Assembly (NCBI RefSeq): GCF_001439845.1
Contig: NZ_JYLO01000017.1
Span: 62,001 to 126,000 of the forward strand
Reading direction: 5' to 3'
Length of the DNA: 64,000 nucleotides
Origin: Pseudomonas lactis
GTDB lineage: Bacteria > Pseudomonadota > Gammaproteobacteria > Pseudomonadales > Pseudomonadaceae
In this document: positions 19,985 to 29,400 of the stretch, in pieces
Layout: every line of letters begins with the position of its first letter
Position numbering within the stretch: the stretch's first letter is position 1
The notes under the pieces: generated by a model
The model's input: the letters and a program-made list of their open reading frames with translations, nothing else
Databases searched by the model: none
Told to the model about the DNA's origin: nothing
Position numbers and translations under genes: made by a program

Positions 19985-20320
19985 CCCCCATTGCCGCACG
20001 CAAGACGCGATAAAACGTCGCCTCCGACGCCAGATAACGTTCTTGATCGGCCAACCGCGGCACGATCTGGCTCGGCGGCAGATGGGCATACTCAGGGCTG
20101 TTGCACAGCGTCACAATCGCCTGTCGCTCGACCTCGCTCAGCGCATTACGCGGCGTTGGCCGCACGCTTGTAGTGCGGGCATCGGCTTGAACGACCTCTG
20201 CCTCGGTCCAGCGCTGCAAGGTTCTGAGCGACAGACCGATCTCATGACAAGCCCTGATTTTCCTGCTCCCTGCCGCGACGGCTTCGGTCATCGGTGGAAG
20301 CCAAGCAGCGCGAAAAAAGT
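19985..20320 (-). pseudogene. IS3-family transposase remnant (N-terminal part of orfB)
   Basis: From about 20310 to 19990 the minus strand encodes a typical start of an IS3-family OrfB: a helix-turn-helix with CHEIGLSLRTLQRWTEAE, then NALSEVERQAIVTLCN and LPPSQIVPRLADQERYLASE followed by ATFYRVLRA. The reading then breaks off at the 3' end of the Hsp70-like gene. The catalytic DDE domain is absent and no OrfA is seen upstream, so this is a dead fragment of about 100 codons. I could not define its terminal inverted repeats. It separates the ATPase/WYL/Hsp70 genes from the BREX operon. Confidence 0.75.
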
Positions 20321-20532
20321 GAATTGAAAATCCTGACCCGACGTTGGGCGAAGGCCAAGAGTCACTCCGTAGAAACCAGGTGGTTAGGGTTGTGGATGGG
20401 GATACGGGGAGGTCTTTCGGGTCAGTTTTCGGTCAGCGGCAACAATTTTTCACGCACCGGGCGCCGACGCTATCAGCAATCCACGCGAAATCACTCAAAA
20501 CGCAAAAAACTTTACAGTAAATAAATTTACAC

Positions 20533-20554
20533 TGATGCCTCATATCAGGCATCA
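20533..20554. promoter_or_regulatory. Candidate BrxR operator (palindrome upstream of brxR)
   Basis: A perfect inverted repeat, TGATGCCT at 20533-20540 and AGGCATCA at 20547-20554 with a six-base spacer, lies about 30 bases before the brxR start. It sits between a possible -35 (TTTACA at 20525-20531) and a possible -10 (CATCAT), so a bound dimer would block transcription. BrxR-family WYL regulators are known to bind inverted repeats upstream of their own gene. A second short palindrome, TTTACAGTAAA, is at 20511-20521. Binding is inferred. Confidence 0.55.
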
Positions 20555-20583
20555 TCTGGACCAGCTCACATTCAGGAATGCCA

Positions 20584-21453
20584 ATGCCGCTCCCCAAACA
20601 CGAAGCCCTCCTCAGGCTACGCGCGATAGAGCTAATCAGCTATTGGGAGGGTCGCCTGGTCACCACTCAGTTGATGACATGGTTTGGCATCAGCCGCCAG
20701 CAGGCTTCTTCCGACATCAATCGCTATAACAGCGAATTCAATCCAGGCTCGCTAATTCACAGCCCTGCAGTTAAAGGCTATGTCCCGACGGCTGGCTTTC
20801 AGCCCGTACTGAGCGCTGGGCACATCAATGAGTACATGGCACTCATCTGCGATCAATCTGATCAGCCCGTGTCTGAGATTTTGGAAGCTCACCCCAGCGT
20901 TACTACTGTCCAACTTCCAGACCGTGCAGCCCGCCCTGAAGTGGTTCGCGAGTTAATCAGAGCCTGCCGCAATGCCGGCAGCCTGAAAATACTCTACGCC
21001 TCCATGTCCAACCCGCAAATTCATGAACGTGTGATTTCACCTCACACTCTCGTTTATACGGGTTTCCGCTGGCACGTTCGCGCTTGGTGCCATAAGCGCC
21101 AGGCCTTCCGCGATTTTTTACTCTCACGTATCTATCGCACGCCAAAATCGTGCGACGCCCAGGCTCCTCTATCGAGTACAGACAGTAGCTGGCACGACCA
21201 AGTCAACCTGACACTAATCCCTAATGAACTACTCAGCGATGCCCAAAAGTCTTTAGTTGAGCGCGATTTCGGTATGCCAGAAGGCCGCCTACAACTGACA
21301 GTTCGTACAGCACTTGCCCACTACTCCCTTCAACGATATCAGGCCGCCATCACCTCAGAAGAAGCCGAGCGAGTACGCGAGCATCCATTGCAATTGCTTC
21401 CAACTGATCGCGCCAAGCTAACTCTCTTCCTCTTTAGCAGTGATGGGAAATAG
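20584..21453 (+). CDS. brxR: BrxR, WYL-domain regulator of the BREX operon
   Basis: The product is a regulator of about 289 residues with an N-terminal winged helix (LISYWEGRLVTTQLMTWFGI, then SRQQASSDINRY), a WYL domain (SLKILYASMSNP, then ISPHTLVYTGFRWHVRAWC) and a C-terminal WCX-like part. The architecture and place match BrxR, which represses BREX and may sense a nucleotide or nucleic-acid ligand. The ATG at 20584 is preferred over that at 20578 because AGGA at 20574-20577 would be almost touching the latter. A strong palindrome lies just upstream. The gene ends two bases before brxA, so it is the first gene of the operon. Confidence 0.85.
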   Translation: MPLPKHEALLRLRAIELISYWEGRLVTTQLMTWFGISRQQASSDINRYNSEFNPGSLIHSPAVKGYVPTAGFQPVLSAGHINEYMALICDQSDQPVSEILEAHPSVTTVQLPDRAARPEVVRELIRACRNAGSLKILYASMSNPQIHERVISPHTLVYTGFRWHVRAWCHKRQAFRDFLLSRIYRTPKSCDAQAPLSSTDSSWHDQVNLTLIPNELLSDAQKSLVERDFGMPEGRLQLTVRTALAHYSLQRYQAAITSEEAERVREHPLQLLPTDRAKLTLFLFSSDGK

Positions 21454-21455
21454 GC

Positions 21456-22064
21456 ATGCATAGCTTCCATTACGACTCCGACTTAATCGGCGGCTCGTTG
21501 CAGGTGCGTGAATCACGCATCGTTGCAGACCTGCTGCTGCAGGACGCTAGCCTTGAGCAATGGCATGAAGTCATACAGCAACAGAACCGGCTGCAGAAAC
21601 GCGCACCAGCTTCGGCCAAGCGTGTGGCTCAAGCCATCCGCAAGCGGCTGGAGCGATTGGATGCCCCTTTCTGGCGGGCAATTCGAGATGGAGATGATGA
21701 ACTCGCTACCCAAGTGGTGTTCTGCTCGGCCTTGGAGCGCAACCTGCTCCTCGTCGAATTCATCGAGACCGTCCTCAAAGACGCTTTCGTCACCCGCGCC
21801 GGCGTGCTCGAATCCTACCACTGGAATGAGTTTCTGGATGAACGCAGCCATCGAGATTCGGCCATCACCACCTGGACGGAGTCCAGTCGCAAGAAGATGG
21901 CGCAGGTCGTCTATCGCATGCTGACCGAGGTCGGCCTGTTGAAAAGCACCCGCAACATGAAACTACAAAACCTGATGATTCGGTCAGAGGTCCGCGTATT
22001 GCTGGATGACAGCTACCGCAATCGCATAAAAGCCTGTTTGGAAGTATCCAATGCCACCGGATAG
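21456..22064 (+). CDS. brxA: BrxA (DUF1819), BREX protein
   Basis: This 202-residue protein begins with HSFHYDSDLIGGSLQVRESR and has the DAFVTRAGVLESYHWNEFL and SRKKMAQVVYRMLTEVGLL segments typical of BrxA (DUF1819, NusB-like fold). BrxA is a small DNA-binding component of type I BREX whose exact job is not settled. It starts two bases after brxR and is followed closely by brxB. The length is normal for the family and nothing looks broken. Confidence 0.88.
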   Translation: MHSFHYDSDLIGGSLQVRESRIVADLLLQDASLEQWHEVIQQQNRLQKRAPASAKRVAQAIRKRLERLDAPFWRAIRDGDDELATQVVFCSALERNLLLVEFIETVLKDAFVTRAGVLESYHWNEFLDERSHRDSAITTWTESSRKKMAQVVYRMLTEVGLLKSTRNMKLQNLMIRSEVRVLLDDSYRNRIKACLEVSNATG

Positions 22065-22089
22065 TAGGCGTGGAATAAGGAGTGTTCGC

Positions 22090-22665
22090 ATGAATCAGCA
22101 ACTGCAGGATCGGCTAAACCAGATCCCAGACAAGATCCTCACCGAAGAGTTCTTGAGGAGCCAAGGATTGGGCAATGAGCTCGGTTTCTGGATCTTCGAC
22201 TACGCCCCCGAGGATGAGCTGCAGGTGCGCGAATACCTCAGTTTTCTACAGGGGTTCCTCGCCAAGAAGCATAGCCAGCTCAAAGTGGCTCATATCAATT
22301 TGCTGCAGGCTATGCGCGAATATCTGGATCAACGCAGCTTCACTGAAAAAGCCATTCAGATGCAGCAAACCAAAGGTGACCTCGCGTTGCTCAAGGCGTT
22401 GTCCGGACCGCTGCATATGGACAAATTCGCGCCCTTCCTAATGGAACACAGCGACGCCGATCAACACGACGTGGTGCTAATCAGTGGCGTTGGCTCAGTT
22501 TGGCCGGTTCTTCGCGCCCACAACCTTCTCAACAAGCTACACGCGCTGCTTGGCCACAAGCCTCTGATTCTTTTTTACCCCGGTCATTACTCAGGGCAGT
22601 CACTCGCCTTGTTCGACCGCATTCCCAGCAACAACTACTACCGCGCCTTCAAGCTGGTTCCCTGA
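22090..22665 (+). CDS. brxB: BrxB (DUF1788), BREX protein
   Basis: This protein of about 191 residues carries the C-terminal block VVLISGVGSVWPVLRAHNLL and LILFYPGHYSGQSLALFDRI diagnostic of BrxB (DUF1788). The start at 22090 is chosen because AAGGAG lies 7-8 bases upstream; a longer reading from 22051 would overlap brxA without a ribosome site. BrxB is an essential but poorly understood BREX component, probably a partner of BrxC or PglZ. It is followed 18 bases later by brxC. Confidence 0.88.
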   Translation: MNQQLQDRLNQIPDKILTEEFLRSQGLGNELGFWIFDYAPEDELQVREYLSFLQGFLAKKHSQLKVAHINLLQAMREYLDQRSFTEKAIQMQQTKGDLALLKALSGPLHMDKFAPFLMEHSDADQHDVVLISGVGSVWPVLRAHNLLNKLHALLGHKPLILFYPGHYSGQSLALFDRIPSNNYYRAFKLVP

Positions 22666-22683
22666 TAAATAAGGACGATTGCC

Positions 22684-25600
22684 GTGAGCATTAAAGATAT
22701 TTTCTTCAAGGAACTCGATCGCCCGATCAACGGCGTGGTTAAGGCGGATCAGTCCGACGACGCAACCGTGCACCAAGAGCTGGATGAGTACGTTGTCACC
22801 AACGAGCTGGAAAAACACTTCCGCAGCTTCTTCGAGTCCTACAGTACTGACTTGAACGATCCCTCCATCGCCAACCGCGTGGGCGTATGGATCAGCGGTT
22901 TCTTCGGCTCGGGTAAGTCGCACTTCCTCAAGACCTTGTCATACCTGCTGGCCAACATCGAAGCGCGCGACGACCAGGGCAACGCCCGCAAGGCTGTTTC
23001 CTTCTTTGATGCGAGCAAACTGCGTGATGCCACCATCCGTGCCGACATCGACAAGGCCGTTGCCAACAGTGCCGATGTCATCTTGTTTAACATCGACAGC
23101 AAAGCCAGCTCCAACGATGCTGGCAACCCGATCCTCAATGTCTTCCTACGGGTGTTCAACGAGCATCAAGGTTTCAGTGGCGACCATCCCCACATCGCCC
23201 ACATGGAGCGTCATCTGGCCCAGCGCGGCGTCTATGAGCGATTCAAGCAAGCCTTTAATGACTCCACCAGGATGGACTGGACTGAGGAGCGTGATGGCTA
23301 TCAGTTCTACCAGGATGACATTGAGCAATCGGTAGCCGCAGCCCTCGATCTGTCTGCTGAGGCTGCGCACAAATGGTTCGAAGACTCCGAACAAACGTTC
23401 AGCGTCTCAGTCGAGAACTTCTGCAACTGGGTGCGTGAGTACCTCGACACCCAGCCAGCTAAACACCGCATGCTATTCCTGGTGGACGAAGTCGGCCAGT
23501 TCATCGGCAGCGACACCAAGTTGATGCTGACCCTGCAGACCATCACCGAAAATCTCGGCACGATCTGCAAAGGCCGCGCCTGGATCATCGTCACCTCCCA
23601 AGCCGATATGGATGCCATACTGGGCGAGTTTTCCGCCTCCAAGGCCAACGACTTCTCGAAAATTGCCGCGCGCTTCAAAAGGCTTTCGCTGTCCAGCTCC
23701 AATACTGACGAAGTCATCCAAAAGCGCCTGCTGCGCAAAACACCGGAAGCTGAAACCGAGCTGCGCGCCCTCTGGGAACAGAAAGGCGACATCCTACGCA
23801 ACCAGATCACCTTCGACCGTTCCGGCCCGACCCTAAAGAACTTCGATGGTCCGGAAAGCTTCATCAGCAACTACCCCTTTGCCCCGTACCACTTCCAACT
23901 GGTGCAAAAGGTCTTCGAGGAAATCCGCAAGGTCGGTGCCACCGGGGCACACCTGGCCTACGGCGAGCGCTCCATGCTCGATGCCTTCCAGATGGCGGCC
24001 ATGGCCATTGCGGATAAACCGCTCGGCGCGTTGATTCCCATGCACAGCTTCTACCGCGCCGTCGAAGGCTTCCTCGACACAGCCGTCAAGCGCACCATCG
24101 ACCAGGCGGGCGAGAACAGCATCCTCGACGCCTTCGATGTACAAATTCTGCGCACCCTGTTCATGATCCGCTATGTTGACCTGATCAAGGGCACCCTCGA
24201 CAACCTCGTTACCCTCTCCATCGAACAGGTCGACGAAGACAAACTAGCGCTACGTCGCCGCATCGAAGAAACCCTCCAGCGCCTTGAAAAGGAAAGCCTA
24301 ATCACCCGCAACGGTGATGAGTTTGTCTTCCTAACCAACGAGGAGCGCGACATCACCCGCAAGATCAAGGCCACAGAGATCGCCGGCTCAGAAGAGAACA
24401 AGGCACTCTCGGACCTGATCTACAAAGACCTCTTCAAGGACAAGAACAAGTTCCGCTACAGCGTGAACAAGACCGACTACAGCATCGGTCGCTACCTCGA
24501 CGGCCACAGCCTCGAGGGCCGTTACGAGCACGACCTCCGTGTCGAAGTCATCTCGCCACTGGATCTCGACTACGCCCTTTATGGTGAAGCCGGCTGCATC
24601 AATAAAAGCAACGAAGCTCCTGCCGGAATGGCACTGTTCAAATTGCCCGACAGCAAGGATTTCTTCACCGAGCTGCGCACCTGGCTGAAGACTAACAAGT
24701 TCGTCCGCCTCAACGACGACGGTAGCCAGCCTGAGCTGAGCAAGATCCTCGCCGAACGCGGCCGCGAGAACCAGGAGCGTAAAAAGCGCCTGCGCTTGCT
24801 GCTGGAAGAGCTGGCCGAGCGCGCAGAAGTCTATGCGCAGGGGCAGCACCTGAAGTTCAACAGCAACAATATCGTCAGCAAGTTCGACGAGGCGTGCCAG
24901 TACCTCCTTGAAAATACCTTCACCAAACTGAGCTACCTGCGAGTATTACAGCAGGAGCCCGAGCGTGAACTCCACGCCATTCTGCACACCAACGACATCG
25001 GCCAACTCGGCCTGACCCTCGATGGTGACGAAGGCAATCCGCAAGCCATCAGGGAAGTTGAACAGTTCATCTCACTGCGCGCCTCCGGTAACGAACGCTT
25101 ACTGGTCGCAGACATCATTGAGCGTTTCAGTAAGCGCCCCTACGGCTGGCCGGACGGAGAGATCCTGCTAATCCTCGGACGTCTGGCCGCTTCCAGCCGT
25201 ATTTCATTCCACGCCGCGGGCCCCAGCATGCTGCTGTCGGAGGCCTTCGAGTACCTCACCAACAGCCGTAAGCGTCGTGAAATTTCGGTGCAGAAGAAGC
25301 GCCAGACCGACGAAGGACTGCTCAAGCAAGTACGCAACCTGACCCAGGAGTTGTTCAACGCCCTTGGCCCAGCAGGGGAAAAGGAGTTGTTCGATTACTA
25401 CTGCGTGCACTTCGGCAGCTGGCGAACCAACCTGGAAAAATACAAAGCAACGGTTAGCGCCGGGCGCTTCCCTGGTAAAGAGTCCATAGAACAGGCCTTA
25501 CTCAGCCTGCAGCGCCTGCTAAGCAACACTGATAGCGTCGACTTTTTCAAGGCCGTGGTCGACAACAAGGATGACTTGCTGGATCTGGAAGAGGACTACC

Positions 25601-26352
25601 GGGATCTACACGAGTTCTTCACCAACCAGTTGCATACCTGGCAGCAACTGCAGCTGGCCTTGCGTCGTTTCGACAAGAACAGACCAGCGCTGGATAAAGA
25701 CGAGAAAGCCCGCAAAGCGCTGGCCGAGTTGAAAGCCATTGAGCAGAACACCACGCCCTACGGTCAGCTGCACCAGGTCGCCACACTGGTTGAAACAGTA
25801 GAAACCATTAACGCCGCCATCCTGGCTGAAAAGCGTCAACATGCCCTGGCCCGTGTCGACGAGAAAATCGCCCAATTGCAATCCGAGATTGCCAAGAGCG
25901 GTATCGAAACCGCCGAGCTGAGTAACCGCTTACTGCGCCCCCTGCAACTGGTCAAGGCGGACCTAGAGACCGAAACCAGCATCGCCAACATCTACATGCT
26001 GCAAACCCAGACCGCTGACGAGCGCCTGAACGACGGCGTGTTCGATCTGGAGCGCGCCATTCAGGCCGAGGTTGAGCGCCTGCAGAAGCTTCAGGAAGAG
26101 CAGACCAAGGCCGCACAGGCAGCCAACACAGCTAACGGCGTCAAGGAGGACCGAGCGCCTGCCCTGGTGCCAACCTCCAAACCTGTAACGCCGCCCAAAC
26201 CGGTGGTCGAGGTGGCAGCGACCAGTGTGTTCAACAAACTAGGGAACGGCTTGTATCTAGAAAGCCAGAGCGATATCGACCGCTTTATTGACGCCCTCAA
26301 GGTCGAGCTGGAAAGTGCGATTAAGCAAGACAAACGCATTCGTATTCGCTGA
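22684..26352 (+). CDS. brxC: BrxC, BREX P-loop ATPase (DUF499-type)
   Basis: BrxC is the large ATPase of BREX, thought to assemble on DNA and coordinate methylation and phage restriction. The 1222-residue product has Walker A GFFGSGKSHFLKTLSYLL near residue 72 and a Walker B-like MLFLVDEVGQFIG near 265, then a long helical region rich in charged coiled-coil-like segments (for example residues 1050-1140), and ends with IKQDKRIRIR. The start is a GTG with AAGGA upstream. The length is normal for BrxC. No frameshift was seen. The gap to pglX is about 85 bases. Confidence 0.9.
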   Translation: MSIKDIFFKELDRPINGVVKADQSDDATVHQELDEYVVTNELEKHFRSFFESYSTDLNDPSIANRVGVWISGFFGSGKSHFLKTLSYLLANIEARDDQGNARKAVSFFDASKLRDATIRADIDKAVANSADVILFNIDSKASSNDAGNPILNVFLRVFNEHQGFSGDHPHIAHMERHLAQRGVYERFKQAFNDSTRMDWTEERDGYQFYQDDIEQSVAAALDLSAEAAHKWFEDSEQTFSVSVENFCNWVREYLDTQPAKHRMLFLVDEVGQFIGSDTKLMLTLQTITENLGTICKGRAWIIVTSQADMDAILGEFSASKANDFSKIAARFKRLSLSSSNTDEVIQKRLLRKTPEAETELRALWEQKGDILRNQITFDRSGPTLKNFDGPESFISNYPFAPYHFQLVQKVFEEIRKVGATGAHLAYGERSMLDAFQMAAMAIADKPLGALIPMHSFYRAVEGFLDTAVKRTIDQAGENSILDAFDVQILRTLFMIRYVDLIKGTLDNLVTLSIEQVDEDKLALRRRIEETLQRLEKESLITRNGDEFVFLTNEERDITRKIKATEIAGSEENKALSDLIYKDLFKDKNKFRYSVNKTDYSIGRYLDGHSLEGRYEHDLRVEVISPLDLDYALYGEAGCINKSNEAPAGMALFKLPDSKDFFTELRTWLKTNKFVRLNDDGSQPELSKILAERGRENQERKKRLRLLLEELAERAEVYAQGQHLKFNSNNIVSKFDEACQYLLENTFTKLSYLRVLQQEPERELHAILHTNDIGQLGLTLDGDEGNPQAIREVEQFISLRASGNERLLVADIIERFSKRPYGWPDGEILLILGRLAASSRISFHAAGPSMLLSEAFEYLTNSRKRREISVQKKRQTDEGLLKQVRNLTQELFNALGPAGEKELFDYYCVHFGSWRTNLEKYKATVSAGRFPGKESIEQALLSLQRLLSNTDSVDFFKAVVDNKDDLLDLEEDYRDLHEFFTNQLHTWQQLQLALRRFDKNRPALDKDEKARKALAELKAIEQNTTPYGQLHQVATLVETVETINAAILAEKRQHALARVDEKIAQLQSEIAKSGIETAELSNRLLRPLQLVKADLETETSIANIYMLQTQTADERLNDGVFDLERAIQAEVERLQKLQEEQTKAAQAANTANGVKEDRAPALVPTSKPVTPPKPVVEVAATSVFNKLGNGLYLESQSDIDRFIDALKVELESAIKQDKRIRIR

Positions 26353-26437
26353 CCCAGCGCAACCTGTAGGAGATGAGGCAACCGCCAGGCCGCAGCAAAG
26401 CGTCAATGTCAGCTCAAGAAAATTAGGGAAAGCCCAT

Positions 26438-29400
26438 ATGAACACCAATAACATCAAACGCTACGCCCCCAAGGCACGCACCGCCTTCATTGCCGCAATG
26501 ACCAAACGCGCAGCGCTGTTTGGCATCCGCGAATCCAGCATCCCCAGCATGGGCATCGAACCGCTGGAGCAGAAAGGCGATCTGGCCCTGATCGGCGATC
26601 GGCCTTTCCCGGCCAGCATCATCCGCCCTCGCGCCGCGTTGGTGAAAAAGGTCGAACAAATGGGCTTTGCCCAAGCCATGGAGCAGGCCGCCTATAGCTG
26701 GTTCAACCGCCTGTGCGCCATCCGCTTCATGGAGCTCAAGGGCTACCTCGACCACGGCCGCCGCGTGCTCAGCCACCCGGAGCAGCCGGGCAGTTTCCAG
26801 ATCCTCGACGACTGCCTGGATATCGAGCTGGAAGGCCTCGACCCACAGCGCATTGCCGAACTGAAACTCGATGGCACCAAGGATGAAGAACTGTACCGCG
26901 AGCTGCTGCTTGCCCAGTGTCACGCCCTGCACCAGGCCATGCCGTTCCTCTTCGAGGCGGTCGACGACGCCACAGAGCTACTGCTGCCCGACAACCTTAC
27001 CAAGACCGACTCGCTGATTCGCGAGCTGGTCAGCGCCATTCCCGAAGAAGACTGGCATGACGTGGAGATCATCGGCTGGCTCTACCAGTTCTACATCTCC
27101 GAGAAGAAGGATCAGGTCATCGGCAAAGTGGTGAAGAGTGAGGACATCCCCGCCGCCACTCAGTTGTTCACCCCCAACTGGATCGTCCAGTACATGGTGC
27201 AGAACTCCTTGGGTCGCCAGTGGCTGCAGACCTATCCAGACTCACCGCTCAAGGCCAAGATGTCCTACTACATAGAGCCAGCCGAGCAGACGCCAGAGGT
27301 ACAGGCTCAGCTGACAGCTATGACCCCGGAAAGCATCGACCCGCTGAGTATCAAGGTGCTTGATCCCGCTTGCGGCTCTGGCCACATTCTGGTCGAGGCC
27401 TACAGGGTGCTCAAGGAGATCTACACCGAGCGCGGCCAACGCAGCCGTGACATTCCGCAGCTGATCCTAGAGCACAACCTGTTTGGCCTGGACATCGACG
27501 ATCGTGCAGGCCAGCTCGCCGGATTTACCCTGATGATGCTCGCCCGTGAGGACGACCGCCGAATCTTCGACCGCGAGGTAAAACTAAATGTGCTGTCCCT
27601 GCAGGAAAGCAGCCAGCTCGACTTCCCCAACCTTTGGAAGGCTCTCAACCTGAACAGCGACTGGCAGCGTGGTCAGTCGCGGACCCTGTTTGACAGCCAG
27701 CAGAGCGACCTCAGCGCCGCCCAAGCCGACAATCGCTACCTGTTGTTAAAAGCTACCTTGGCGCGCTTTACTCAGGCCAAGACCTTCGGCTCGCTGATCG
27801 AAGTACCGACCGAAGATGCCAAACCGTTGGGCGAGCTGCTGGAGCAACTGCGGCATCTGGCCAAGGACGGCGATGTGATGCAGAAGCCGGCGGCGCATCA
27901 GATAATCCCCTATGTGCAGCAGGCTTGGGTATTGGCCCAGCGGTTCGACGCAGTGGTGGCGAATCCTCCGTATATGGGTAGCAAGTACCAGACGCCAACC
28001 GTGAAAAAATTCCTGAAGGATAATTTCGGCGGCTTTGAGAAGGATCTGTTCTCCGCATTCATTATTCGCAATATCGACCTTGCCAAGCCGCATGGTCAGC
28101 TTGGTTTTATGACCCCGTTTGTCTGGATGTTCATTTCAAGCTATGAAACGCTGCGGGCACGCCTCATTGACGAAGAAGTAATTTCAACTTTAGTTCAGTT
28201 GGAGTATTCAGGGTTTGACGGCGCTACTGTCCCAATTTGTACCTTTACGCTTAACAAGGGGTATATTCAAGACTACAAGGGAAGCTACATCCGCCTGTCA
28301 GAATTTCGGGGCGCGATAAACCAGGGCCCAAAAACTTTGGAAGCGATTCGGAATCGCGATTGCGGCTGGTTTTATATGGCCAAACCAGATGACTTCAAGA
28401 AAATCCCAAGTAGTCCAATTGCGTATTGGGAGTCACCCTCTGTACTTGAGACATTTGTGCTGGGTGAGTCTCTTGGCAAAAAGGTGATAATGCGAAAGGG
28501 CATGGTGACTGCTGATAATGAATCATACATACGCAATTGGAGTGAGGTTTCTTTTTCAAGAGTTGGACTTGAATTGCCGACTAGAGAGGCAAGCAAGGCG
28601 TCTGGAAAGAAATGGTTCCCTTATACAAAGGGCGGAGAGTTCAAGAAGTGGTATGGAAATAACCAATTCGTAGTAAATTGGGAGAACGATGGCTATCTTC
28701 TACAAAACAAGAGACACCATACAGATGATCGAGTCGCGGCAACCAACTTCAACTTGGATTTTATATTCAAGCCGGGGGCCACATACTCCAGCATTAGCTC
28801 AAGCAGCTTCTCAATAAGATACACACCACCTGGCTTCTTGTATGATCAGAAGGGCGCCCCTGTTTTTTCAGAAAGCAAAGAGAATCTTTTGTTTTCAGTT
28901 GCACTACTCAATAGCAAGGTGGCATCTAGGTATCTTAAAATTCTGTGCCCTACGCTCGACTTCAACTCAGGCAGCGTAGTTTCAATTCCAGTTCTTAATC
29001 AGGATAGAGTGTGGGGCGAACTACGTGAAAAAGTTAATCACCTTATCGATCTATCCAAACTGGACTGGGACTCTTTTGAATTTTCTTGGGACTTCAAGTT
29101 AAATCCAATTGTCAAAGTCGCTCGCCACGACGGACAGAAAAAGATCCGTACATCTATAGCAGAGCACGCTAGTGACTGGAGGGATAAAGTTCTTGACGCT
29201 GCAAATGTTGAAGCCTCGATAAATTCGGAGCTTGCAAAAGCGTATAATTCTCTATGCATTGAAGACAGTACAGCCTGCACAGATGAAGTAACTTTATTGA
29301 ATAATCCAAAGTATCGGTACGGAGTTTCCGAAGAAGATCACGACAAAGCACCAATACAAATGTCCGATATTACATCGGAGCTTGTTTTTTACGGTATCGG

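Noticed and set aside
26288..26437. Longer pglX start overlapping brxC
   Set aside because: The added residues are out of family pattern, overlap the brxC coding end and lack a ribosome site; the ATG at 26438 has AGGGA upstream.
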